Below, one piece after another: positions 22,900-33,898 of a DNA stretch of 64,000 bases. The stretch comes from Viola odorata (taxonomy: Eukaryota > Streptophyta > Magnoliopsida > Malpighiales > Violaceae). Position numbers and translations under genes: made by a program. Under the pieces are notes generated by a model. That model did not search any database. It saw nothing but the letters and a program-made list of their open reading frames with translations, and had not been told where the DNA came from. How positions within the stretch are numbered: position 1 is the stretch's first letter; each line of letters opens with the position of its first letter. The stretch is taken from the NCBI GenBank assembly GCA_963691705.1, contig OY829541.1:51852377-51916376 (forward strand), given 5' to 3'.

Positions 22900-24566
22900 T
22901 GACGAGGGTTGTCGCGGGCCCTGCATAAATAAAAAGATTACAACTGGTCACTAAACTACAAATGAATGTAGATAGCGGCAAGAGGTTCGAACACAGGGAC
23001 AAATCGGTCCAATCTTTATTGCTCCTGCAAATGACAATAATCAGCAAAGAGGTGAGAGTATGATGGGTTGAGAAACAAAAAGAACGAAAATGAGATTGCA
23101 TGAAAGAAAACAGTAGAGAAATAAAGAAATACAAAAGAGAAAGAAAATCCCTAGTAGAGATCCTTATGTGGTGACAATTCCAAGCTAGTTGATCATTGAC
23201 AAAAGTATTTTCAAAACGGTTTCATAGAAGAAGTTGCGGAACCAGCTCACACTAGATTCCCAACCTGCTACAAAAGTATTTAAAAGAATCACTTCATTTT
23301 AAACACCCTAATCTTCCTAAGTTCATCCTAAGATTCTAACCCGCCACTTTGCCTTGGCTATGCAGAGCCTTCTACAAAGGAATCAGAATACTTATGGAAG
23401 CACTTGAGAGATTGATTAAAGACAGTGAGGTCCCTCTTCTAGACAAGGGAATACTTTCATCATCCACGAGTCTGGTCTAGTCTGGCACTTGACCCAGCTG
23501 TCACCTAGGTCGGCCCTTCTCAAGGCCTCGGGATGGGATGACCGCCTAATTCAATTCCTTCTATCAGCTTAGACCAAGCAAATACCCCTCATGCCCTGCT
23601 GATTTGTCTACAACTGTTCTCTAAGAGTGATTTAATCACAAGAGAACTGACTGTAATCATTCAAATCAAAATCCAAGTTGGCCAAACTCAAACTTAAACA
23701 TGAATAAATTGGAGTTAAAACAAGAAGGAGAGAAATATGAAAAACGTTTTTATTGAAGATCAAAGAGTCTCACAACCTACTGGAATTATCAACCACAAGA
23801 TCCCTACCAGGAATGGAGGTTCTTAGTTACAAAACATAATGGAAAATGATTCAAGAAATGGAAATCCGAAAATTCCAAAAGCTGGAAAATCTGGAAAATG
23901 GGAGAAATGCTGATTTTCTCCTCACGTTCCTCCTACTGTCCTCCTACGTTCTTGTTCTCTTTTCAGTCCGAAATTGCTACCTTAAATCTTCCTTCCCTCT
24001 TCCTGCACGCTCCTCTCCCAAGTCAGTCAACACTAGCTCACAAGCTCCCAAAATCTTGTCTTCAAAGTGCTTGTACACTAGTGAGAATATTCTCCCAAAA
24101 ATAAGAAGAATGTTGATTCATTCTTCCAAAGGTGTTTGTAAGCTCAAGAGAATAACAAGGAGTGGCCCAAGAAGTCTTGTGTCTGATAAGAATGAGTCCC
24201 AAGAAGACAAGAAATGCACTAGGGAATAAACAAACGCGGCACGCGAATTTATGGCGAGTGCAAGTCCAGCTGGAATTCCGAAAGGTTGCTTCTTGTCGAG
24301 GCCTAGAGGAGAGCTGATTTCGGCAAAATAGTGAAGTGGCCTAGGGACGAATGGACCAGATTCAAGACAGCAAAGCTGAAAACGAAACTCCATCACCAAA
24401 TGATTGATTTAAGCTCTAATCTTCAAGCTTTCTGCTCCTTTTCTTCAGATTGATGTTCCAAAGGCTGTTTATAGAGAAAGGAAGCAAAAGGGCTTAAAGT
24501 AGCATAATTATTATCTCAATTAATAATAAAAGAGAAGATAAAACATCCATAATAAACCATCAATCA
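22900..24566. repeat. Right LTR of the gypsy-derived element
   Basis: 1667 bp, nearly identical to 18836-20502. On the coding strand this is the 5' LTR. Confidence 0.9.
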
Positions 24567-24867
24567 CGGGGCTTCTTTGGTTTTGAGAAAAAATAATTAT
24601 TCCAAAACCAAATCAAAACAAAATTAATTATTTGTTTCAAAACAAATCAAAACAACAAGTTTAATTAATTAATGGGTGCAACAGGTAAAAAAAACACCCC
24701 AAACCGGCAATAGGGAGTGACTTTAACGGCACAGTTAGTGAAAATGGACGGAGGGGGTCTTTTTGCTCGAAAACAATAGTTCAGGGGAGTCGTACTTTAA
24801 AAAATGAAGTTCAGGGGAAGTTTGTGGTTTTGGTCGATAGTTCAGGGGTGGTAAAAACTATTTCCCC
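24567..24867. repeat. Right terminal inverted repeat of the MULE, outer piece
   Basis: The reverse complement of 12126-12430. It begins with the duplicated CGGGG of the LTR insertion and ends at the MULE boundary before AAATAATAA. Confidence 0.88.
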
Positions 24868-24876
24868 AAATAATAA

Positions 24877-24896
24877 TTAATCGAGACCGGAGGGAG
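24877..24896. mobile_element. Right end of the split Stowaway-like MITE
   Basis: TTAATCGAGACCGGAGGGAG followed by TA (24897-24898). It pairs with the left end at 11935. Confidence 0.72.
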
Positions 24897-24898
24897 TA

Positions 24899-26853
24899 GT
24901 AACTAAAACTGCTTTTAATTGAATTATATATTCAGATTTTGTGTGGATCATACATGGATGATAATTGGAGTATGCGGCTCTCTCAGGATTCCCTCATCTG
25001 GGCTCCCTGGGATTGAAGAGGATCAAGTTGGCCCTTGAGAAAAAAACAGAACGCACTCTTATATAAACTTTTAAAATTAGAATTTAAAATTTAAAATTAA
25101 AACTTCAGTGTTAAAAATATTAACATTTTTATTAACTTTTATAATAAAAATACACGTGTTATTTTCGTATTCACTTTAGTTATTTATCTAAATAAAAATA
25201 ATAATATAACCTAATTAGAAAAGGATAAATCTAATAATATATTTACACATTAATTAGTACAATTTTATTAGCATCTTAAACATTATTCAAACTAAAAACT
25301 TTAAAATAACAAAGGATGACTTTTTAATTATATTTAAAATAACAAAGTAATCATTTACTCGTAGTTAGTTGTGTGTAATATGACTGTATTACCCCTCTAA
25401 TTCATTAATATTACAAAATTAGCCAATTGAAGGGATAATTTAAGGGTAACTAACTTCCTTGAAACTTGGAAAAAAGTTTGTGGCTAAATATGATCCTTTT
25501 GAAATAAAAAGAGAGTATATAATTATATACTAATAAATCTTTATAAAAATTGAAATAATTATACATCATCCAAAAAGACTTGGGAGTCAACATAAAAAAT
25601 GAGAGTACATTATCCGTTTATAGATCAAATTAATTATACTATTTTTCTTCTTAAAGACAGTATTGTAAATAATGAGAGATTAGTGGATAGACTTGACTAA
25701 TCAGCATCAAAAATGGGTTAAAAGTTATCTACATAAATATAAAAATAATGTGACGAAACTTGCGTGAAGGTATAAGAGAAAGCCACTTAAATCCTTAAAT
25801 TCCTCCTGTGAAATCATTTGACATCCCATGTTTTAAAAATTGACATATGTTGTATAATTAATTATTTAATATTATTTTTTATCAAACTTATTGATTAGAT
25901 AAGTTAAATAAGATTAATTTATATAATTAATTAAAATTTATGATATAAGTTATGAATTTGAAAAGATTGAATTTCAATCATATGAAAAGTATTCACAAAT
26001 GCTTTATTTTACTCACAAGTATTAATCGGGTAATATTCATATGCTAATAAAAGCTAACGTTAGTTTCATTTTTCATTGATCAAATAATATAATTATTTAT
26101 TTTATTTATCTTATAATTATATTTTAGCGGTGAATAATTATTTATAGTATAATTTAATTTTTATATATATGAAAATGAAATTGTTTTTTTGATAATTTTA
26201 TGAACCGCAATGCTAAATGCAACAAATAAAGTAATCGTAATGACAACAAATAAAGTTGTCCTTACTTCTTTATTATGCAATATGACGACTTCTAGTCGTT
26301 GGCATTCGTTGGTATATGTGAATAGAAGAAGTACCTGTACGTATATCATGATGTATCCAAAATTTCTTCCAAATTATGCTACAAAACAAAAATTATATTG
26401 CAGTCGTATGGTAAGTACAAGTAAGTAATTTTTTTTTATGATCTTGGATCTTGGATCTTGGTTGAGCCTTTCTTCATTTCATGAATCTAGGGTCTACATT
26501 TTTCTTGCATGGTAAATTCTGAGTTACTTTAGGGTAAATGCTCGGACGTTTAAATTAGAATTAAAATAACAATAATAATCTAAATTCTACTAACTTTTTA
26601 TTCTTTATTTGACTATTTTGTGAGTTAAAGTTATAAAATAACAAAATATAAAAGAAAAGACAGAGTAATAAAGCCAAGAAAATGACTAATTACGAAAATA
26701 CATTTTCAAAAATCAAACATCCAATTGTCCCTACTGTCCAATTTTTTCCACACGGTACTCTCCTTATAAAAAATGATGAAAACCCATACTTGCCAATTGC
26801 CAGCCCTCACCACCATTCATATCTTAGCTCTGCCGGAAAGAAAGCCACCAACA
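24899..26853. other. AT-rich intergenic DNA and SOBIR1 upstream region
   Basis: Very AT-rich with no supported gene. It holds a 28-bp exact copy (25564-25591) of a piece of SOBIR1 coding sequence. A TATA-like CTTATAAAAAA lies at about 26763-26773, which fits a transcription start shortly upstream of the chosen SOBIR1 ATG. Confidence 0.6.
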
Positions 26854-28764
26854 ATGGCTTCCTCCGCCACAAAACACCACCTCCCTCTCCTCATTCTCCT
26901 CTCCCTCCTCCTCCTCACCCATGCCAGATTAAATCTGGACCCTTCAGACCACAAAGCCTTCTCCATCATCCAAAAAGACTTGGGAGTCAACGGTCAACGA
27001 AGCCCATCCACCACACCATGTAACTCCCCTGGTGTTTTCTGCGAGAGAAGACTCTCTTCTAACAATACTTACTTGCTCAGAATCACTAGGCTCACCTTCA
27101 AATCGCTCCGGCTTCCCGGGTTCTTGTCTCCGGCAATTGGGAGGCTAACGGAGCTCAAAGAACTTTCACTACCCAACAACAACCTCGTTGACTGGATTCC
27201 TTCTCAATTACTCAACTGCAAGAAACTTGAAATTCTTGATCTTGGAAGCAACAATTTCTCTGGTGAAGTCCCATCTGAATTGTCAATTCTTATCCGGCTT
27301 CGAGTTCTTGATATTTCTTCCAATCAATTTTCTGGGAATTTGGGGTTCTTGAAGCATTTTCCCAACTTGGAAACTCTGAATCTTGCAAACAATTTGTTTA
27401 CCGGGAAAGTTCCAAAATCGATTCGCTCATTTCGGAACCTCCGATTCTTTGATTTCTCCGGGAATCTGTTTCTTGAAGGGCAAGTTCCGGTTATGAGCAA
27501 AGCAGAATCCTCTGTTTCCTCTGCTTCTGAGTATCCTAAACGGTACATTTTTGCTGAGAAATTAGCACCAAATGCAAGTAAAAATGGTTCTTCTTCCCCT
27601 CTAGCACCACCTACAAGCAATGCTCAAGCTCCTACCTCAGTGATAGCAAATAAGAAGCACAGGAATAGGAAAAAGAAGCTAGGTGCTTGGATTCTTGGAT
27701 TCCTCGCCGGAGCGGCAGCCGGGTGTTTATCAGGGTTTGTGTTCTCTGTGATGTTTAAGATAGCTCTGTCAGTAATAAGAGGTGGAGGGAAGAGTTCAGG
27801 TGTTGCAATCTTCAGCTCAATTATCAAGAAAGAAGAAGATTTAGCTTTCTTGGAGAAAGAAGATGGGCTTACTGGTTTGGAACTTATTGGAAGTGGTGGA
27901 TGTGGACAAGTGTTCAGAGCAGAATTGCCAGATAGCAATGGAAAACTAATTGCTATCAAGAAGATTGTTCAGCCGCCAAAGGATGCAGCCGAAATGTCGG
28001 AAGAAGATACGCAGCAGATGAACAGGAAGATGAGGCAAATCCGATCAGAGATCAAAACTGTTGGTCAAATTCGTCACAGGAACCTCCTCTCACTTCTTGC
28101 TCATGTGTCTAGACCGGATTGCCATTTACTTGTTTATGAGTTCATGAAGAATGGTAGTCTTCATGATGCGTTAACTCAGGTTGCTCAAGGAACAAGAGAA
28201 TTAGATTGGTTAGCCAGGCACAAGATTGCTTTAGGAGTAGCTGCTGGGCTTGAATACCTACACTTGAGCCATAGCTCGCGGATCATTCATCGAGATCTCA
28301 AACCGGCAAACATTCTTCTTGATGATGACATGGAAGCTCGAATCGCGGATTTCGGACTTGCAAAGGCAATGCCTGATGCTAATACGCACATCACAGCTTC
28401 TAGTGTTGCAGGAACAGTGGGATACATTGCACCGGAGTATCATCAGACACTGAAGTTCACCGAGAAGTGCGATATATACAGCTTCGGTGTGATACTTGCG
28501 GCTCTGGTGATGGGAAAGTCACCATCTGATGAGTTCTTTCAACACACTGATGAGATGAGTATGGTGAAATGGCTGAAAAATGTTATGACTTCTGAGAATC
28601 CCAGTCAAGCCATCGATTCTAAGCTGATGGGTAATGGGTATGAGGAGCAAATGCTCCTAGTTCTTAAAATTGCTGTCTTTTGCACTATGGACGACCCTAA
28701 ACAAAGGCCGAACAGCAAAGATGTCCGATGCATGTTGGAACAAATCAAACATAAGCCGCTTTAA
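26854..28764 (+). CDS. SOBIR1: LRR receptor-like kinase SOBIR1
   Basis: Intronless, 637 residues. SOBIR1 is the plasma-membrane adaptor kinase that pairs with LRR receptor-like proteins and, with BAK1, signals immunity and cell death. I chose ATG 26854 (AACAATGGCT) because the hydrophobic signal peptide begins there (LPLLILLSLLLLTHA). An in-frame ATG at 26773 would bury it. The ectodomain has a few LRRs (about 95-235, such as LEILDLGSNNFSGEVP) and a Ser/Pro-rich juxtamembrane stretch. The membrane helix (about 275-301) carries the GxxxGxxxG signature, GFLAGAAAGCLSG, that SOBIR1 needs for partner contact. The kinase shows the GSGGCG loop (about 344), AIKKI, HRDLKPANILL (about 478), DFGLAK (about 498) and APEY. 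It ends EQIKHKPL. All catalytic residues are present. Confidence 0.95.
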   Translation: MASSATKHHLPLLILLSLLLLTHARLNLDPSDHKAFSIIQKDLGVNGQRSPSTTPCNSPGVFCERRLSSNNTYLLRITRLTFKSLRLPGFLSPAIGRLTELKELSLPNNNLVDWIPSQLLNCKKLEILDLGSNNFSGEVPSELSILIRLRVLDISSNQFSGNLGFLKHFPNLETLNLANNLFTGKVPKSIRSFRNLRFFDFSGNLFLEGQVPVMSKAESSVSSASEYPKRYIFAEKLAPNASKNGSSSPLAPPTSNAQAPTSVIANKKHRNRKKKLGAWILGFLAGAAAGCLSGFVFSVMFKIALSVIRGGGKSSGVAIFSSIIKKEEDLAFLEKEDGLTGLELIGSGGCGQVFRAELPDSNGKLIAIKKIVQPPKDAAEMSEEDTQQMNRKMRQIRSEIKTVGQIRHRNLLSLLAHVSRPDCHLLVYEFMKNGSLHDALTQVAQGTRELDWLARHKIALGVAAGLEYLHLSHSSRIIHRDLKPANILLDDDMEARIADFGLAKAMPDANTHITASSVAGTVGYIAPEYHQTLKFTEKCDIYSFGVILAALVMGKSPSDEFFQHTDEMSMVKWLKNVMTSENPSQAIDSKLMGNGYEEQMLLVLKIAVFCTMDDPKQRPNSKDVRCMLEQIKHKPL

Positions 28765-29699
28765 TTTGGTTTGGGTGAGAATAACCAAGCATATCAAGAA
28801 TGCTTCTCAAGCTTTATAATCGTTTAATTATAGTTTTTTTTAAGTGTGTATTTTAGCAGCAAGTGTTAAAATCTTGTTTTGTGGAATTGCAGATAATGGA
28901 ATTGGTATACTTATAGTAAAGTTTGGTGTAAAGTTTGCAAACTATGTCTCTAGTTACCTTAAGGTAGGTTGACTTAGCTGTAAACCTAATCTATGAGGCC
29001 AAAGCTCCAGTTCTGTGCAATAAGATCTTGAAACGAATCTTGAATCAGAAAGCCATGGACAAACTTTTAAGCAGTGGATAATCTACTCTGCAAAAAAAGT
29101 CTTTTGAACCATTAGAAAATCCAATCCAAGTAGTAGTCATGTTTTTTGTAATCTACACCAAACTATCAATTTTGCATTCAGCAACTTGTTACACAACGAC
29201 GGGCGCAAGTCAGTCCCCCTTCTGGTTCAGAAGTTGCCAGGAAGAGGGTATCTGACTTATCGGTAAGCAGGAGTGAGAAGAAACTGGTGCAAAGGGTCTA
29301 TTCTTGTAACTTTTTTTTCCAGCTAATGGAAAGAGCACTCATTTTCCAACCCAACATTGAAAACACTCAAGTGCCATTTTCCAATGAAACTTCCCATGGG
29401 TTTACTAGGTCAGACTTCGCTGTAACGAAAACTGACTTATCTTTTGGTTTAGCCAGACTCAAAGAAGAGTTTTCTAATAAAAATTATCAGAATGATCACC
29501 ATCAAGCAAACAAAAAATGAATTAAGTAAGCAAGAGATGATTCAAATTCGTGACATGAACTAAGTTTCATCATGGAAATTATAAAGTCTTCACACATTAG
29601 TTCTTAAAGATATATCCAACCATCAAAAGCTTGCTAATCTCCTAACCACCATTGTTTAAACACTTCATATCATATTGCAGCTAAAAGGAGCCATAGATG
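28765..29699. other. Convergent 3' region of SOBIR1 and CENP-X
   Basis: Non-coding. It should contain the 3' UTRs of both flanking genes. No repeat or RNA gene is recognised. Confidence 0.55.
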
Positions 29700-30541
29700 T
29701 TAAAAATCCAGCAGCAACTGTGGGAGAATTCTCTCCAGGTGAGTTGGTTCGATCTTGCTAACTCCCTCTGCCTCAGCAATCGCAGCAGCACGCTGCACTG
29801 CCTCTGCATCAATTCGACGAATTTCATCAGAATTTTCTACAAACAGAAGTCTTAATGACAACATTTTAGCTACAAAAAGATGGACTGACCTGAGACGAAA
29901 ACTCGTAGAAGCTCACAAGTAAGCTTTAGTGCATTTGAATTGGCTGCAAAAGAAGAACAGAAAGAACACACAATGACACAAATACTAATTGTACAAATGT
30001 TGCTCAGAAAAACACAGCACACAACCAAAATGCAAGATACCAGAAGTAGGGCGATTCTTCTTGGATGTTCCAATTGCTGCTACCTGAAACCAATTTGGAT
30101 TATAAAGTGTGACTACCAAATTCAAAAATACACCCATTAAACCGCCAGACATTAGATATCTTCTCCGACATGAAATCCACAGGAAAAGGAAAACAAATCA
30201 AAATAGAGTACCTCGCAATCCATAGCCTCAGGGGCCTCGTTCTTTTGGCGTTCTGGAAAAAAAACTGATACTGGAATCAAAAATCAAAACGGAAAGAGAA
30301 TGTTTAAGCTCTGGGAATAACCGATAAGAGGAGAGGTGAAAGACAAACCAAGGGCTTTACTCCACATGTGCTTGAAGATGGCGTGAATAAGATCCTACAA
30401 AGTGTATGAAACAATGCCAATGAGAAAGACAAATTGCAATTTTGGCATTAATTACAAGAAACAAATCTTCATTCAGGAGAAAAGAAGAAGGAAAATCAGG
30501 GAAACAAATAAGCTTACATGATCGAAGGTGGCGTCTTCCAT
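29700..30541 (-). CDS. MHF2: CENP-X / MHF2 histone-fold protein
   Basis: Six small exons on the minus strand: 30518-30541, 30349-30394, 30212-30252, 30041-30083, 29890-29943 and 29700-29803. They give 103 residues in phase. MHF2 pairs with MHF1 (CENP-S) as a histone-fold DNA-binding unit that assists the FANCM helicase in crossover control and repair, and acts at centromeres in animals. The sequence begins MEDATFDHDLIHAIFKHMW, has KKNRPTSANSNALKLTCELLRVFVSEAVQRAAAIAEAEG, given here in pieces as RPTSANSNALKL, ELLRVFVS and EAVQRAAAIAEAEG, and ends THLERILPQLLLDF. That C-terminus is the most conserved CENP-X signature. An acceptor 33 bp upstream in exon 6 (29836) would add 11 residues in frame. 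The gene is divergent from mS38, about 395 bp away. Confidence 0.9.
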
Positions 30542-30691
30542 GGCGATGATCTCTTCTAAAGTGTTGCCTGAAATGTTGTCGCAATTCTCATCTGCAGCAG
30601 TTCGACCTTCAATACCGCAAGTTCGTTGATAGTTACTAAAAGGAAAATATATAATACGTTAAATTAATTAAGTTTCAGTCACATTTCAATA

Positions 30692-30763
30692 GCCCTTATA
30701 GGCTAAGTGGTAGAGCGTTAGACTTATAAATTGAAGGTCCGTAGTTCGATCCTGCGTGAGGCA
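30692..30763 (+). tRNA. tRNA-like sequence, probably a decayed tRNA gene
   Basis: A 72-base stretch has an A-box-like GGCTAAGTGGTAGAGC and a B-box-like GTAGTTCGATCCTGC with a good T stem (CGTAG/CTGCG). The middle, TTAGACTTATAAATTGA, would place TAT as the anticodon, but its stem pairs badly. The acceptor stem (GCCCTTA versus GTGAGGC) pairs only at its outer three bases. It is therefore more likely a pseudogene or a SINE-head relic than a working tRNA-Ile. It lies between the divergent CENP-X and mS38 starts. Confidence 0.45.
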
Positions 30764-30936
30764 CAATTTATTTCTATTTCACTTTAATGGTTTTTTCTAT
30801 TTTTATTTTTAACCAATAAAACGCTCCATCTTTTCTGCAAAACATAATTCTTTTTTGAATGCACCAAACAAAAATCAAATTCCCAACCCTCGATCATTCC
30901 TTACCCAATGCATAGATCCTAGGACACAACCTTAAC

Positions 30937-31341
30937 ATGGCCAACCTTGTTCCTAAATTCATCAAGAGATCTCCATCTCTACGAATCGTTACGGCGCCAC
31001 TCTCCAACAGAGTAACCGAACCAGATTTCGCTACCTACAACCCATTGACTCCAATACCCTTCTTAAACCCTACGCCGAACTCGAACCCACCCACTAGCGC
31101 CAATGTTTTTCATTTTTATTCTTGTCCTCATAGTTTCCCGTTTGGGTTTTGCTTAAACCCTGTTTCCGTACCTGGGTTTTGTCCAGGGAAGGTAGAGGGT
31201 GTTGCGACCGACGGTGCCGGTGATGGTGACTCAAGGACTTTGTGGGCTGATAGTGTGAAGAAGAAGAGGAAGAAAAAGATGAACAAACACAAGTACAAGA
31301 AGCTCAGGAAGCGGCTCAGGCGGAAAGCGAGAAGTTCTTAG
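30937..31341 (+). CDS. Mitochondrial small ribosomal subunit protein mS38 (Cox24/AURKAIP1 domain)
   Basis: A single exon encodes 134 residues. The C-terminus is the diagnostic part: DSVKKKRKKKMNKHKYKKL followed by RKRLRRKARS, the very basic helix of the mS38/Cox24 domain that contacts rRNA in the mitoribosome. The N-terminus (MANLVPKFIKRSPSLRIV) is basic and hydroxylated with no acidic residue, as expected of a mitochondrial presequence. The middle is Pro- and Phe-rich and poorly conserved in this family. The start is the first ATG in frame, in context AACATGGCC. It is divergent from CENP-X, so the two genes likely share a promoter region. Confidence 0.82.
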   Translation: MANLVPKFIKRSPSLRIVTAPLSNRVTEPDFATYNPLTPIPFLNPTPNSNPPTSANVFHFYSCPHSFPFGFCLNPVSVPGFCPGKVEGVATDGAGDGDSRTLWADSVKKKRKKKMNKHKYKKLRKRLRRKARSS

Positions 31342-33898
31342 GCTTTAATGGCTTTAATGGTAGCAAAATGCCTGTCTTGGTGATTCGTCCCCAGGTACAA
31401 GTTCATGTTTTTTGGCGTAGAATTTAAGTTTTTGTACTTGGAATTGTCATTGAAGAATTTTGAAAGCCCAGTAATAAATGGGTCCATGCTGGGAATTGTA
31501 GTACATTGGTTTTTGAGGCTGTAGTTGAATCAAGTTAGCTGATCTTTTATCCTCCTTCATTGGATTAGATATAGTAGAGAACAAAACCCGTGCTCACATG
31601 TGATTCACTCTATTTCAATTCAACTGTGTGATTAGAGATGGTATGTTATTTAGTTCTCTTCAATTAAATGTGATTGTGCTTCATCTGCTTTATGGTTTGG
31701 TGATAAGTCTGTGTTTCACTGGCAACCAGTGACTGGATGGGGAAGATATTTTTGTCGATAAAATGACTGTTATTAATAATGCAGTGATTAGAGAACAAGT
31801 GACAAGATGAAAAGGGCAGAACTAGGATGAGATTTTTGCTAGAAAACCAGCTGAAAAATACTTAGTTTAGTCTGGGAGGGATTCCTTCTGGGACAAAGTT
31901 TGATGAAGATACTTTGGGAAGTTATAGTCCTTCTTGTTGAATGTGTTGAGAGGTAAGGGTAAGCCTAGGATGCAGTTTGATGACTGAATGGTCCAAGACA
32001 GGTTTTAGTTTTTTGGCTTGATGTGGCTGACTCTTGAACTAGTTTAGTTAGATGATTTGTTAACAACCATATGCGTCATTATCCAACTCCAGGACCATGT
32101 AATGTGTGTCGTGTGTGGATAGTTTAACCATGATGGTTGAAGTTAGTGGAACTTTGATATGTGCTTTACTGCCCTAGACATGTAGTGCTGTTGATAAATA
32201 ATTTGCAGTACTATGGAATGTTCTTTTACGTTTGAGCTTTGCTAGAAAGGTTGCAGATAATTGAGTTGATATCTTATCTCTTTGTGTTCTAGTGTGGCCA
32301 CACGTTCATGTTATATATCGTGTAGCTTGGCAAGTTAATCACTGCTGGGTGAAAGCCATGTCATGTACTAAGGGAATTCTGAATTGATTGACAAGCTCCA
32401 AACAAAATGTGAACATAATTGGATGATATCAAAGCTGATAAGGGAAATAATTGTGAAATGAAAATTCGAGAGGCTCAGTTGGGGATTGGAGAAGGATTGC
32501 AAAATCGCAACATAGGTGACTTTATGGGCGAGTAAATAACTGGGTTGTATTTGTTGAGTCAATTCAAGGTGAGTAAGAGCTTGGTGCATTGTCTACATCT
32601 GTCTACCTCCAGATCAGTTAGAATATATGTTGGATTCCTTTCTTTCCTTGAAGTTAGGTTTGATGCTGAGGTAACTGAAACATTAACAATTGACTTTCTT
32701 GCTTCTGCACTTGAACCTGCACCTAATAATCATCTCCATATTTGTGTAAGTTTCAGCAGTCAGTAATAGTAGTATTTTCTTTCTCCTTGGCTTTTAATCA
32801 AATTTGTGAATGCTGAGGTGGATGGACTTCGAGAAACCTTTGTAGCCAAAAACAAAAGGGAAAAAGGGATGTCAATTATGGATAAGCCACATAAGAGGGA
32901 GCAATAGAGGAACAGTCTTCCTTGCATCCTTAATATCCTATTCCATGGTTTTCTTAGATGTGGTTCTATGTGAATGTTGGTGTCTTCCTGCATGTTTGCC
33001 GCTTTAGATGTAAATTTCATATGCTGGATGAGAAATTAGTTTCACTGATTTGAGATAGTATCCACAGGCTTACTCCTGCTACTTTTTTTATGCTTGGACA
33101 GAAATAAGCATAGGCATGATGCCGACATTCTGTAACAACTTTTCTTTATCTTCCTTAGACAGTGCTGCGCATGTTCTGTATCTGTGAACACTATAATAAT
33201 ATCAGAGATGCGGGAGAAAAACACTCCTAGTGGATGTTAGGCGAATAGACCTGGGTCTCCACCCCTAATTTAAGAAGTAACAACATTATTTGTATTAGAG
33301 GCAACCTTTTACTCATGACAAAGTGAGTTTTGCAGTAAGTAGTATCTGAGAAAGCTGAAGGTTCAACATTACATAAGCACTTACGTAAAACGGTTTTCTG
33401 AGCAGCTAATGTGCTTCCCTTCTGGCTTGCCCAGTGGTACATTAATCTCCTGCTGCTATTTAGGGAGAAGTGCTAGGAAATAGAAGCTTCCCACTAGCCA
33501 AGCAATTTATTTATTTTCTTAATGATGATTAGTATTTGTACGTGTCTAGCGGATAGGGAAAGAAACGTCTGTCTTTGGATAGTTTAAGTTGCATTAGTTA
33601 GCAAATAGTCACCCTAAGCGAGTTTGATTGGCCATTAGGTGGGCATACAAGTTTTTGGAACTTCTTATAACTATGTCATAAAGGTGGCCAGGCATTTTAA
33701 ACTCCTACCAGTTTGGTGGAGGAAAAAAGGAAAGAAACTCGCAAATCATGTGATTAGAAGTTGAAAACTTGGGAATCATTAAGAATGTGACAATGTCTTT
33801 GTTTTGCTTTGCTTAATGCTTATTAGTCATGAATGAGTGATTACAAATAAGATAAGTACTGTTTTTTTTTCTCCCTCACTGTTATAATCAAGACAATT
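31342..33898. other. Non-coding stretch between mS38 and the JINGUBANG-like gene
   Basis: About 2.5 kb with no protein family resemblance on either strand and no transposon ends. Composition is like introns or 3' UTR, and part of it may be a long or spliced 3' UTR of mS38. Confidence 0.5.

Larger units (their letters stand above)
18836..24566 (-). mobile_element. Non-autonomous LTR retrotransposon, Ty3-gypsy (Tat/Athila-like) derivative
   Basis: Two LTRs of 1667 bp (18836-20502 and 22900-24566) begin TGACGAGGG and end CAATCA. The flanks carry the 5-bp duplication CGGGG (18831-18835, 24567-24571). On the minus strand the primer-binding site is TGGCGCCGTTGCCGGGGA, complementary to tRNA-Asp, and the polypurine tract is AAGTGTGGGGGTATA next to the other LTR. 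The 2.4-kb interior has one gag-like frame and then GGAGGCAACCCA, a motif I associate with plant gypsy elements downstream of pol. No protease, RT or integrase is present, so it must use enzymes from a relative. Only three LTR differences were seen, so the insertion is young. Confidence 0.9.
12126..24867. mobile_element. Mutator-like element (MULE) with long terminal inverted repeats, 12.7 kb including a nested LTR element
   Basis: The left end GGGGAAATAGTTTTTACCAC is repeated inverted at the right end (24848-24867). The flanks carry a perfect 9-bp duplication AAATAATAA (12117-12125 and 24868-24876), the size made by MULE transposases. The inverted repeats run about 500 bp inward on the left. 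The right copy is cut in two by the LTR element 18836-24566. Inside are a GRF zinc-finger gene on the plus strand (12723-13178) and a MURA-type transposase on the minus strand (14135-18031), each starting next to an inverted repeat, so the repeats probably hold both promoters. Without the LTR insertion the MULE is about 7 kb. The transposase has an in-frame TAG, so this copy is probably not autonomous. Confidence 0.9.

Noticed and set aside
26773..26853. Upstream in-frame ATG of SOBIR1 as the true start
   Set aside because: It would place 27 unrelated residues before an otherwise perfect signal peptide, and it overlaps the likely TATA/leader region.
31342..33898. A hidden gene between mS38 and the WD40 gene
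   Set aside because: Short frames on both strands lack family motifs and consistent splice sites.
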